Shown here: piece by piece, positions 38,306 through 46,518 of the stretch | Layout of the letters: each line of letters begins with the position of its first letter | Position numbering within the stretch: the first letter of the stretch is position 1 | Assembly (NCBI RefSeq): GCF_008080435.1 | Contig: NZ_VRKN01000013.1 | Location: forward strand, 32,963 to 96,962 | Origin: Enterobacter asburiae | GTDB lineage: Bacteria; Pseudomonadota; Gammaproteobacteria; Enterobacterales; Enterobacteriaceae | Length of the DNA: 64,000 nt | Reading direction: 5' to 3' | Made by a program: the position numbers and the translations under genes | Notes under the pieces: model-generated | What the model saw: only the letters and a program-made list of their open reading frames with translations | The model's database searches: none | What the model was told of the DNA's origin: nothing

Positions 38306-38926
38306 ATGACCACCCCGACTTTTGACACTATCGAAGCGCAGGCAAGTTACGGTATCGGCTTGCAGGTAGGACAGCAGCTGAGCGAATCCGGCCTGGAAGG
38401 TCTGTTACCAGAAGCGCTGGTGGCGGGTATCGCTGACGCGCTTGAAGGCAAACAGCCTGCCGTTCCGGTTGACGTCGTGCACCGTGCGCTGCGTGAAATC
38501 CACGAACGTGCTGACGCCGTGCGTCGTGAGCGCTTTGAAGAGATGGCCGCCGAAGGTGTGAAATATCTGGAAGAGAACCGCGAGCGTGACGGTGTGAACA
38601 GCACCGAGTCTGGTCTGCAGTTCCGCGTGATCAATCAAGGCGACGGTGCAATCCCGGCACGTACCGACCACGTTCGCGTACACTACACCGGTAAGCTGAT
38701 CGACGGTACCGTCTTCGACAGCTCCGTGGCGCGCGGCGAACCGGCAGAATTCCCGGTGAATGGCGTCATCGCAGGCTGGATCGAAGCCCTGACCCTGATG
38801 CCAGTCGGTTCCAAATGGGAACTGACTATCCCGCATAACCTGGCTTACGGCGAGCGCGGCGCTGGCGCATCCATCCCGCCATTCAGCACCCTGGTCTTTG
38901 AAGTCGAGCTGCTGGAAATTCTGTAA
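38306..38926 (+). CDS. fklB: FKBP-type peptidyl-prolyl isomerase FklB (FKBP22)
   Basis: A 206-residue homodimeric cytoplasmic PPIase. The N-terminal helical dimerisation domain (about 1-90) is followed by the FKBP domain ([60 protein letters not shown]). The ATG at 38306 follows GGAAGGAAAA and gives the E. coli N-terminus [16 protein letters not shown]. Confidence 0.96.
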   Translation: MTTPTFDTIEAQASYGIGLQVGQQLSESGLEGLLPEALVAGIADALEGKQPAVPVDVVHRALREIHERADAVRRERFEEMAAEGVKYLEENRERDGVNSTESGLQFRVINQGDGAIPARTDHVRVHYTGKLIDGTVFDSSVARGEPAEFPVNGVIAGWIEALTLMPVGSKWELTIPHNLAYGERGAGASIPPFSTLVFEVELLEIL

Positions 38927-39237
38927 TCGACTTTTCTTATTTCCTCTCCCCGGTTTGGGAGAGGAAAATAGTGTAAAAACCTATAGTTACGGTGCTATCA
39001 ACATTTTATCTTGCAAACGAAACTGTTGCGTGTATTTTTGTGAGCTGTTTCGCGCTGTATGAGTGATATGACACTCACTTTCAACATATTATTAACATAA
39101 TATCTAAATCATAGTATTCATCCCGCCGATTCTTACCTAATATCGATTAGCCCTTACAAGGGAACGTCATCTTTTGACGTATTTAAAGGCCAGAAGAGCC
39201 TTAACAACACAGACAGGCATAAACAGGAAAATATCAC
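38927..39237 (+). promoter_or_regulatory. cycA upstream region
   Basis: A 311-base gap with no gene. It starts with a hairpin after fklB (38943-38968, tttcctctcccc...gggagaggaaa), then turns AT-rich with several tat/taa-rich stretches that could hold the cycA promoter. In E. coli the cycA leader is a target of the small RNA GcvB; I could not confirm a seed match. No single promoter stands out. Confidence 0.45.
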
Positions 39238-40647
39238 ATGGTAGATCAGGTCAAAGTCGTCGCCGACGAAGAGGCGTCGTCTGAACAGTCGCTACGGCGC
39301 AATCTCACAAACCGTCATATTCAGCTCATTGCGATTGGGGGTGCCATCGGTACCGGGCTGTTTATGGGGTCAGGCAAAACCATCAGTCTCGCCGGGCCGT
39401 CAATCATATTCGTTTATATGATTATCGGTTTTATGCTGTTCTTCGTGATGCGTGCAATGGGTGAATTGCTGCTCTCGAACCTCGAATACAAATCCTTTAG
39501 CGACTTCGCTTCTGACCTGCTCGGGCCGTGGGCGGGCTATTTCACTGGCTGGACCTACTGGTTCTGCTGGGTTGTCACCGGTATGGCGGACGTCGTGGCG
39601 ATTACCGCCTACGCGCAGTTCTGGTTCCCGGGGCTGTCGGACTGGGTCGCCTCGCTGGCGGTCATTGTTCTGCTGCTGAGCCTTAACCTTGCCACCGTCA
39701 AAATGTTCGGTGAGATGGAGTTCTGGTTCGCGATGATCAAAATCGTAGCGATTGTCGGGCTCATCGTTGTCGGTCTGGTGATGGTTCTCACCCACTTCCA
39801 GTCGCCAACGGGCGTTCAGGCGTCGTTTACCCATCTGTGGAATGACGGTGGCTGGTTCCCTAAAGGCATTAGCGGCTTCTTCGCCGGGTTCCAGATCGCG
39901 GTATTTGCTTTCGTGGGCATTGAGCTGGTGGGCACCACGGCAGCGGAGACTAAAGATCCCGAGAAGTCTCTCCCGCGCGCCATTAACTCTATTCCGGTTC
40001 GTATCATCATGTTCTACGTCTTCGCGCTGGTCATTATTATGTCCGTGACGCCGTGGAGTTCCGTGGTACCCACCAAGAGCCCGTTCGTTGAGCTGTTCGT
40101 GCTGGTAGGCTTACCTGCTGCCGCGAGCCTGATTAACTTCGTGGTGCTGACCTCTGCTGCCTCCTCTGCTAACAGCGGCGTATTCTCCACCAGCCGTATG
40201 CTGTTTGGTCTGGCGCAGGAAGGCGTGGCGCCGAGCGCGTTCGCCAAGCTGTCTAAGCGTGCGGTACCGGCAAAAGGGTTGACCTTCTCCTGCATGTGCC
40301 TGCTGGGCGGTGTGGTGATGCTCTACGTGAACCCAAGCGTGATTGGCGCGTTCACCATGATTACCACGGTCTCTGCGATCCTGTTTATGTTCGTCTGGAC
40401 CATCATCCTCTGTTCATACCTGGTGTACCGCAAGCAGCGTCCACACCTGCATGAAAAATCGATCTACAAGATGCCGCTGGGTAAGCTGATGTGCTGGGTG
40501 TGCATGGCATTCTTCGTCTTCGTGCTGGTTCTGCTGACGCTGGAAGATGATACCCGTCAGGCGCTCATCGTCACGCCGCTGTGGTTTATCGCGCTGGGGC
40601 TGGGCTGGGTGTTTATCGGTAAGAAACGTATGGCAGGCGTAAGGTAA
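39238..40647 (+). CDS. cycA: D-serine/D-alanine/glycine permease CycA
   Basis: APC-family proton symporter, 469 residues with 12 predicted membrane helices, importing glycine, D-alanine, D-serine and D-cycloserine. The family signature IQLIAIGGAIGTGLFMGSG is at about residues 29-47. The unwound-helix glycine motif and GIELVGTTAAETKDPEKSLP are conserved. It ends in a basic cytoplasmic tail. Confidence 0.96.
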   Translation: MVDQVKVVADEEASSEQSLRRNLTNRHIQLIAIGGAIGTGLFMGSGKTISLAGPSIIFVYMIIGFMLFFVMRAMGELLLSNLEYKSFSDFASDLLGPWAGYFTGWTYWFCWVVTGMADVVAITAYAQFWFPGLSDWVASLAVIVLLLSLNLATVKMFGEMEFWFAMIKIVAIVGLIVVGLVMVLTHFQSPTGVQASFTHLWNDGGWFPKGISGFFAGFQIAVFAFVGIELVGTTAAETKDPEKSLPRAINSIPVRIIMFYVFALVIIMSVTPWSSVVPTKSPFVELFVLVGLPAAASLINFVVLTSAASSANSGVFSTSRMLFGLAQEGVAPSAFAKLSKRAVPAKGLTFSCMCLLGGVVMLYVNPSVIGAFTMITTVSAILFMFVWTIILCSYLVYRKQRPHLHEKSIYKMPLGKLMCWVCMAFFVFVLVLLTLEDDTRQALIVTPLWFIALGLGWVFIGKKRMAGVR

Positions 40648-40651
40648 AAGC

Positions 40652-40678
40652 AAAACGGCAACTTCGGTTGCCGTTTTT
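40652..40678 (+). terminator. Terminator after cycA
   Basis: An 11-bp stem aaaacggcaac/gttgccgtttt closed by a TTCG tetraloop and ending in a T run. Confidence 0.9.
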
Positions 40679-40685
40679 AGTTATT

Positions 40686-40731
40686 GCACCCTCTCCCCGT
40701 GGGAGAGGGCCGGGGTGAGGGCATCAGGCCG
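40686..40731 (+). repeat. GC-rich dispersed hairpin repeat, copy 2
   Basis: caccctctccccgtgggagagggccggggtgagggcatc-type hairpin between the convergent cycA and ytfE genes. It is inverted relative to the copies at 20786 and 63843. Confidence 0.65.
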
Positions 40732-40743
40732 TAGCGGCCTTTA

Positions 40744-41406
40744 TTATTCCCCAGCTAATGCCCGCGGGAACAGAACGTTGTTCTCAAGACTGATGTGTTC
40801 CATCAAGTCGTCGATCATTTCGTTAATGCCGTTGTACATCGCTTTCCACGTTGTGCACGCTTCAGGCGGCGGTGTAACGTTGTGGGTGGTGTGTTTGATC
40901 ACGTCCAGCAGTTCACCCGCGTCATCGTGCTCGCTTTCCATTACGCTGATAGGCCCCATCGCCTGGCTTCCCATTCCCTGTTTAATCATCGGGAAGAGGA
41001 TCTGCTCTTCTTTCATCATGTGGCTGGAAAGCTCTTCGTGCAGCAGGGTCAGGTACTTCGCCAGACCGCGCGGTACGGAGGATTTGTCGGCATGCACGCG
41101 CTCCACTTTGGTCGCCTGCAGGATCAGTTCCGGCAGCTGTTCACGGTGACGGTCATGGTATCGCACGATGATATGGTCGATGATTTCAGCGAGTGGGGCG
41201 GTTCGCCAGTCTTTGTCGACGGGCTGCTCGGCCAGTTGCGCCAGCTCTGCTTCAATCACCTCAACGTCCAGCTCTTTGCGTGAGGCCGCACGCGCCAGGG
41301 TTTGCTTACCGCCGCAGCAGTAATCCATATCGTATTTACGGAACAGCGCAGAAGCGCGAGGAATGGAGAGCGCCAGCTCGCCAAGGGGTTGGTCGCGAAA
41401 GGCCAT
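40744..41406 (-). CDS. ytfE: Iron-sulfur cluster repair diiron protein YtfE (RIC)
   Basis: A 220-residue hemerythrin-like diiron protein that helps restore iron-sulfur clusters after nitric oxide or oxidative damage. The N-terminal ScdA domain carries the vicinal cysteines in [13 protein letters not shown]. The diiron ligands are in the four-helix bundle ([65 protein letters not shown]). An NsrR operator lies just upstream. Confidence 0.96.
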   Translation of the reverse strand: MAFRDQPLGELALSIPRASALFRKYDMDYCCGGKQTLARAASRKELDVEVIEAELAQLAEQPVDKDWRTAPLAEIIDHIIVRYHDRHREQLPELILQATKVERVHADKSSVPRGLAKYLTLLHEELSSHMMKEEQILFPMIKQGMGSQAMGPISVMESEHDDAGELLDVIKHTTHNVTPPPEACTTWKAMYNGINEMIDDLMEHISLENNVLFPRALAGE

Positions 41407-41432
41407 AGCAGTTACCTCGTCATTAATAATAT

Positions 41433-41455
41433 AAGATGTATATTAAATGCATCTT
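41433..41455 (-). promoter_or_regulatory. NsrR operator of ytfE
   Basis: aagatgtatat-t-aaatgcatctt is an 11-1-11 inverted repeat with a very close match to the NsrR consensus (AANATGCATTTNAAATGCATNTT). It starts 27 bases upstream of the ytfE start codon. Confidence 0.85.
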
Positions 41456-41584
41456 TAAGGCAGCGCTATAACCCTTTAGAGGGAAGGGGGAAAGTGAGAA
41501 GCGGATCACAAAAAAATACTCCTTTTAACTCTCTGAATGGACTTAGGAAAGTGGTTTAGAAACTTTTTAAAGGTGTAGAAACAG

Positions 41585-41611
41585 TAAACAACCCGCCGCG
41601 CCTGCCGATAT
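41585..41611 (+). promoter_or_regulatory. Sigma-28 (FliA) flagellar promoter
   Basis: TAAA at 41585-41588, a 15-base spacer, then GCCGATAT at 41604-41611, against the FliA consensus TAAA-N15-GCCGATAA. It lies 39 bases upstream of the chemoreceptor start, so the receptor is probably a class 3 flagellar gene. Confidence 0.85.
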
Positions 41612-41650
41612 ATCCACGTCAGACAAACCTGCATATAACAAAGGCAACGC

Positions 41651-43297
41651 ATGTTTAAACGTATAAAAGTCATTACCCTTCTGATTTCGGTGCTGCTTGT
41701 GCTCGGTATCATGCAAGTGATTTCCGCCGGTATCTTTATCAACGCGCTGAATAACGATAAAGACAACTTCACCGTGTCGCAGCTCTCCAGCAAGAACGTG
41801 GCGGAGTTTACCGATGCGTGGATCAGTCTGAACCAGGCCCGCGTCACCCTGAACCGCGGAATGTTGCGCCTGCAAAGCAGCGTGGCCTCTCAAATTAACG
41901 GCGGTCAGCTGAATGAGCTGGTGACGACGGCGAAAAATCTGCTGACTGAAGCACAGGTCCATTACGATAAATACTATGCTTTGCCAAATACGCCAGGCCT
42001 GGATGAGAACCTGACTAACCAACTCGAAGAGCAGTACCGCATTTACTCTGCAACGCTGACCCAAATGAATGTTTTGCTGAGCCAGGGCAATCTGGAAGAT
42101 ATGTTCAAGCAGAATGCAGAACAAAAGCAAAACGCGATGCAGACGGTTTATCGTGAATGGCGTGAAGCGCAGGCCGCACTCACCGATAAAGGCATTCAGG
42201 ATAATGAAAGTGATTACAAGCACATCCTGTGGATCCTCTCTGCGGTCATGGTACTGGTGATTATGGTCATTCTCTCCAGCTGGGTAGCTATGCGCCGCGT
42301 GCTGCTCCTGCCTCTGGAAGAGGTGATTAACCATATTCGCGCCATTGCGGCAGGGGATTTAACCCAGCCGATTCAGGCAGAGGGTAAAAATGAAATGGCC
42401 ATCCTGGCGCGCAACGTTCAGGAGATGCAAACCTCGCTGGCGAACACCGTGGGTGTGGTGCGTGAAGGCGCAGATACTATTTACACCGGCGCAGGCGAAA
42501 TCTCTGCGGGCAGCAACGATCTCTCTTCCCGTACCGAGCAGCAGGCCGCCTCTCTGGAAGAAACGGCAGCCAGCATGGAACAGCTGACGGCAACCGTGAA
42601 GCAGAACGCCGATAACGCGCGTCAGGCTTCGCGTCTGGCGCTGGACGCCTCCTCAACGGCGAAGAAGGGCGGTAACGTGGTGGAAGGCGTGGTGCGTACG
42701 ATGGACGAAATCGCCACCAGCTCCAGTAAAATCGCGCAAATTACTAACGTGATCGACGGTATTGCCTTCCAGACTAACATTCTGGCGTTGAACGCGGCGG
42801 TGGAAGCGGCGCGCGCGGGCGAGCAGGGCCGTGGCTTTGCAGTCGTGGCTGGGGAAGTGCGTACTCTCGCACAGCGCAGCGCCCAGGCGGCGAAGGAGAT
42901 CAAAGCGCTGATCGATGATTCCGGCGAACGCGTGAACGCGGGCTCTCAGCTGGTTAACGAAGCCGGGGAGACGATGGCAGAGATCGTCAATGCGGTCACC
43001 CGCGTTACCGACATCATGGGCGAAATTGCCTCGGCCTCTGACGAGCAGAGCCGCGGTATTGACCAGGTGGGCCAGGCGGTAGCCGAGATGGACCGTGTGA
43101 TCCAGCAGAACGCCTCGCTGGTAGAGGAGTCTGCGGCCGCGGCGGCGGCGCTGGAAGATCAGGCTGCGCGCCTGAACGAAGCGGTGGCGGTGTTCAAAAT
43201 CACCCGCAACCAGGCGGTTAAAGCGGCGCCGGTGAAAACCTATGTGCCAAAAGCGCAGCCCGCAGCGGCGGCTGAAGGGAACTGGGAAACGTTTTAA
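41651..43297 (+). CDS. Methyl-accepting chemotaxis protein, Tsr/Tar type
   Basis: A 548-residue chemoreceptor like E. coli Tsr. Order: TM1 (about 7-30), a periplasmic four-helix-bundle sensor (31-190; the ligand-site region [10 protein letters not shown] corresponds to the Arg64 area of Tsr), TM2 (about 194-215), HAMP, and the signalling domain with [19 protein letters not shown] and [22 protein letters not shown]. It ends in NWETF, the CheR/CheB docking pentapeptide, so it is a full high-abundance-type receptor. The ligand is probably an amino acid, but the periplasmic domain is diverged. It is driven by a sigma-28 promoter. Confidence 0.92.
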   Translation: MFKRIKVITLLISVLLVLGIMQVISAGIFINALNNDKDNFTVSQLSSKNVAEFTDAWISLNQARVTLNRGMLRLQSSVASQINGGQLNELVTTAKNLLTEAQVHYDKYYALPNTPGLDENLTNQLEEQYRIYSATLTQMNVLLSQGNLEDMFKQNAEQKQNAMQTVYREWREAQAALTDKGIQDNESDYKHILWILSAVMVLVIMVILSSWVAMRRVLLLPLEEVINHIRAIAAGDLTQPIQAEGKNEMAILARNVQEMQTSLANTVGVVREGADTIYTGAGEISAGSNDLSSRTEQQAASLEETAASMEQLTATVKQNADNARQASRLALDASSTAKKGGNVVEGVVRTMDEIATSSSKIAQITNVIDGIAFQTNILALNAAVEAARAGEQGRGFAVVAGEVRTLAQRSAQAAKEIKALIDDSGERVNAGSQLVNEAGETMAEIVNAVTRVTDIMGEIASASDEQSRGIDQVGQAVAEMDRVIQQNASLVEESAAAAAALEDQAARLNEAVAVFKITRNQAVKAAPVKTYVPKAQPAAAAEGNWETF

Positions 43298-43302
43298 CAT
43301 CA

Positions 43303-43382
43303 TGCCGGGTGGCGCTGGCGCTTACCCGGCCTACGAAACGGCTCCTTGTAGGCCGGGTAAGGCGGAGCCGCCACCCGGCAAA
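43303..43382 (+). repeat. Paired REP element (BIME)
   Basis: Two inverted REP units (gccgggtggcgctggcgc...cctac and gtaggccgggtaaggc...gccacccggc) with an 11-base centre, between the convergent chemoreceptor and ytfF genes. Confidence 0.85.
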
Positions 43383-43384
43383 AA

Positions 43385-44350
43385 TCACACCTCCGACGCC
43401 GGAACGACCCTCGGTTTTTCCGGCTTCGCTCTTACCGCCATCACCACCCCCACCACCAACAGCGCGATCCCGCAGGCCGTGAATAACGGCGGCACGCTCT
43501 GGCGCATCAGGAAGGTATAAAGCAGTCCGGCCAGGGTTTCGAAGACAATCAGCGGCCCTAAAATCACCGTCGGCAGCTTCTGGCTGGCAATGTTCCAGCA
43601 CAGCGCGCCGACCCATGAGCACAGCACCGCAATCGCAACCATCAGGCCAATAAACACCCACGGTCTTGGCCCGAAGGGCTGGGCGAAGTCTGGCTGTTGA
43701 TGGCCTAACCAGAGGCACGCGCCGGCATATCCCACCAGTGAGACGGGCAGCGTGACCAGCGCCTGCGCCGTCGCCCACATCATCGGGTGTTTGTCCGGGT
43801 TCTCCCGCAGCCAGCGCGCATTGCGCAGGGCATACCATGCCCAGCACGCCACGGAAATGAACGCCAGCACAATGCCAGAACCGTAACGCCACAGGTCAAT
43901 ATCCGCCTGCCCATGACGCAGCTCGGCAATGTTCACGCATACCAGCCCCACGGCGGTGCATACCAGCGCTGGCGCCATTTTTGACCACGCCAGTTTGCCA
44001 TCGCGGTGGCTGTAGAGCAGGTTAGCAAAGACGGGGATAACGACCGGCAGGGTACCGATAATCATGGTAGATACCGGCGCACCGGTACGCTGAATGGCAC
44101 TCGCGAGGCAAACGTAGTAGATAAGATTGCCCATCATGGTCAGCGCCAGCGCGGTACCCCAGTCCTGGCGGCTGAGCTGACGCAAGCGCGCGCGTCCCAG
44201 CCACGCCAGAGGCAGGGCAATCAGCCCCAGCGCCAGATAACGTCCGGTCGACTGCAGTATTGCAGGATACTCGGGCACGATCAGCGGGCCGACAAAAATC
44301 AGCCCCCACATCATCCCGGCCAGCAGGGCATACAACACACCACTAATCAT
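43385..44350 (-). CDS. ytfF: EamA-family inner-membrane transporter YtfF
   Basis: A 321-residue DMT-superfamily protein with ten predicted membrane helices in two EamA repeats (first repeat starts MISGVLYALLAGMMWGLIFV; second near GSGIVLAFISVACWAWYAL). It is close to E. coli YtfF, function unknown. The ATG at 44350 follows GGAAAA; a GTG four codons upstream is possible. In E. coli K-12 its neighbour is ytfG (qorB), whereas here about 18 kb intervenes. Confidence 0.92.
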   Translation of the reverse strand: MISGVLYALLAGMMWGLIFVGPLIVPEYPAILQSTGRYLALGLIALPLAWLGRARLRQLSRQDWGTALALTMMGNLIYYVCLASAIQRTGAPVSTMIIGTLPVVIPVFANLLYSHRDGKLAWSKMAPALVCTAVGLVCVNIAELRHGQADIDLWRYGSGIVLAFISVACWAWYALRNARWLRENPDKHPMMWATAQALVTLPVSLVGYAGACLWLGHQQPDFAQPFGPRPWVFIGLMVAIAVLCSWVGALCWNIASQKLPTVILGPLIVFETLAGLLYTFLMRQSVPPLFTACGIALLVVGVVMAVRAKPEKPRVVPASEV

Positions 44351-44425
44351 TTTTCCATCCACAGGTATTTACGCTGTATGCAGTGTAGGAGGGGAAAATG
44401 CGCGCGTATTGTATGAGATTGCGCA

Positions 44426-45250
44426 TTAGCGCCGGGTGACCTGCTTCTGGTAGCGCACGGGGGTAATGCCGTAGCGGTGGGTAAACGCGCGGGTTAAATG
44501 CGACTGGTCGGTCAGTCCGGTCGCGGCGGCGACCTCTGCCGCAGGCATGCCGTGCGTGAGGAACGCTTTGGCGCGCCAGAGGCGAATGGCCATCAGCATC
44601 TGGTGCGGCGTCACGTGAAAATGGGCTTTAAACTGGCGCTGGAAATGGTACGGGCTGAGCGAAACGACGCTGGCCAACTCGTCCAGCGTCAGGGCGCGCA
44701 TATAGTTGTCGTGCAGATACTCGCGCACGCGTTCGAAGCGGTGCACGCCTTCCAGAACCACTGGCGCGTGATGGGCAAAAGGTCGGAAGGTCTCAATCAA
44801 ATCCAGCAGCAATCCTTTTTGCGCAAGCGGATCGTCCGTGTGCCACAGGCCGTAAATGAGCCTGCCGATTTGCTGCGAGCGCAGCGGGTCATGACGCGTG
44901 ACATCGCTAAACCACCAGTGCCGGAGGCCGGTCACCTCTTCCAGCAGGTCGGGTTCGATATAGACCATCCGGTAGCGCCAGCCGCCTTCGGTGGCGGATT
45001 CACCGGTATGGATCTCGTCCGGGTTCATGGTGACAACGGATTTTTCCGCCGCGAGATGCTGGGTACCGCGATAGCGAAAGCGTTCGGCACCGGTTTCAAT
45101 CGTGCCGATCCCGAAGGCTTCATGGGTGTGAGGCTCAAAGGCGTAGTCAGAAATATGCGCGTGATAAAGCTCCAGGCCCGGCAGTTGCGCCAGATGGCGA
45201 AAGCGCGCGCTGTCCCTTTCATCAATAAACTGTTCCGGTACGCCTTGCAC
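44426..45250 (-). CDS. AraC-family regulator with cupin sensor
   Basis: A transcription regulator of about 274 residues. The N-terminal cupin-like sensor (ELYHAHISDYAFEPHTHEAFGIGTIETG) is followed by a C-terminal AraC DNA-binding domain with two helix-turn-helix units (TLDELASVVSLSPYHFQRQFKAHF and AAEVAAATGLTDQSHLTRAFTHRYGITP). A GTG at 45250 has an ideal AGGAGG six bases upstream; the longer frame starts at ATG 45271 with a poor site. Such regulators often control an adjacent exporter, here ytfF on the same strand. The target is unknown. Confidence 0.85.
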   Translation of the reverse strand: MQGVPEQFIDERDSARFRHLAQLPGLELYHAHISDYAFEPHTHEAFGIGTIETGAERFRYRGTQHLAAEKSVVTMNPDEIHTGESATEGGWRYRMVYIEPDLLEEVTGLRHWWFSDVTRHDPLRSQQIGRLIYGLWHTDDPLAQKGLLLDLIETFRPFAHHAPVVLEGVHRFERVREYLHDNYMRALTLDELASVVSLSPYHFQRQFKAHFHVTPHQMLMAIRLWRAKAFLTHGMPAAEVAAATGLTDQSHLTRAFTHRYGITPVRYQKQVTRR

Positions 45251-45298
45251 GGTGAGCCTCCTCGTGGTCATCTTTTCATTATCAGAGATGACCGGGGT

Positions 45299-46342
45299 TT
45301 ATGCACTAAACATCTTTGCCCGGACTGTCTTACGGTAATCTCCCGGTGAAACCGTTGTTTTATGCTTAAACTGGCGATTAAAGTGCGCAATATCCTGATA
45401 TCCAACCGCATTCGCGATCTCCTGAATGCACAGATTGGTGGATTGCAACATTGTCATGGCGGATTCAATTCTGGCGGTTAATAAATACTGCAGTGGAGAC
45501 ATATCGGTGGCATTTTTAAAGCGGCGATTGAAGTTGCGCAAACTCATGCCAGCCATATCTGCAAGATTTTGCATGGATATATCCGAGGCGCAGTTTGCTT
45601 TTATCCAGATTTGAATTTGAACAATGTCTTCATCCGGATGGGGTTTGTTTTCTTCACTGTAACATTGACGTTCAAACTGGCTACGAATTTCATGGAAAAA
45701 TGTCCGTTGGGTATGTGTGGCTACACGTTTCCCGTATATCGTCTCTATAAAATGGATAGTCAGGTCTGACAGGGCTTTAACGCTTGCGGCACAGAAAATA
45801 TTATCGGCCTGAGTGAGAAAATGTTTTGTTTGTAATTTTACGGTGGGGTAGTCGCGCGAGAATTGTTTGAAGTAGTGCCAGTGGGTGGTAGCGGGTTTCC
45901 CGTTGAGCAATCCCGACTCCGCCAGAAAACAGCAGCCCGTTCCGACGGCGGCGATGCGGGTTCCTCGCGCGGCCTGCTCGGTCAGCCATTCCAGAAGTTC
46001 AGGCTGTTGTCTGACCACTCCGCGAGGATTCCGCCACAGGGCAGGAAGATAGATAACGTCATAGTACCTGTCTGCGGCAAGGGTGGTATCGGCGGTAATG
46101 CTAAAGCCACTGTGCGTCAGGATGGGCTCGCTGTTGATGCCAATGGTATTCACCTTCAGAATATTCTCCGGGCGACAGAGCCTGAAGGGTGACTTCTCCG
46201 GTTTGTGTGGGTCTGCGTGGGATGTTGTTTTTTGCTCTGCTAAATAGCTACTGGCTGCGGCTTTCCACATTTCAATCGGAAGACTGAGACCGGAACTTAG
46301 CATACGTTCACATAACACAAATCCTATTTGTGTATTTGTCAT
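45299..46342 (-). CDS. GlxA-family transcription regulator (DJ-1/PfpI plus AraC)
   Basis: A 347-residue regulator. The N-terminal DJ-1/PfpI-like domain (about 1-200) contains the elbow VGTGCCFLAESGLL, where a Cys is in the position of the family's conserved residue. The C-terminal AraC helix-turn-helix (about 240-340) has ISMQNLADMAGMSLRNFNRRFKNATDMSPLQYLL and a second unit IQEIANAVGYQDIAHFNRQFK. It is divergent from the biosynthetic cluster with a 176-base shared gap, so it is the best candidate for its controller. The signal is unknown. Confidence 0.88.
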   Translation of the reverse strand: MTNTQIGFVLCERMLSSGLSLPIEMWKAAASSYLAEQKTTSHADPHKPEKSPFRLCRPENILKVNTIGINSEPILTHSGFSITADTTLAADRYYDVIYLPALWRNPRGVVRQQPELLEWLTEQAARGTRIAAVGTGCCFLAESGLLNGKPATTHWHYFKQFSRDYPTVKLQTKHFLTQADNIFCAASVKALSDLTIHFIETIYGKRVATHTQRTFFHEIRSQFERQCYSEENKPHPDEDIVQIQIWIKANCASDISMQNLADMAGMSLRNFNRRFKNATDMSPLQYLLTARIESAMTMLQSTNLCIQEIANAVGYQDIAHFNRQFKHKTTVSPGDYRKTVRAKMFSA

Positions 46343-46395
46343 TTTTGATTAATACCTGTTTTGACTATTATTTTTGGTAGCTCATCGTTGTCCTG

Positions 46396-46418
46396 GCCAA
46401 AAAAGTCAGCATTTTGGC
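46396..46418. promoter_or_regulatory. Inverted repeat in the cluster control region
   Basis: GCCAAAA-N9-TTTTGGC, a perfect 7-base inverted repeat, lies between the GlxA-type regulator and the first cluster gene, in otherwise AT-rich sequence. It is a candidate operator for that regulator; the assignment is inferred from position. Confidence 0.5.
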
Positions 46419-46518
46419 TGGATTTTCATATTAGCTTTTGTTGGTAATTTGTAAACTAATATCTGAAATTATCGCACTTACTTAACAAAATAAATCCACG
46501 ACCACTACAGGATGAATT

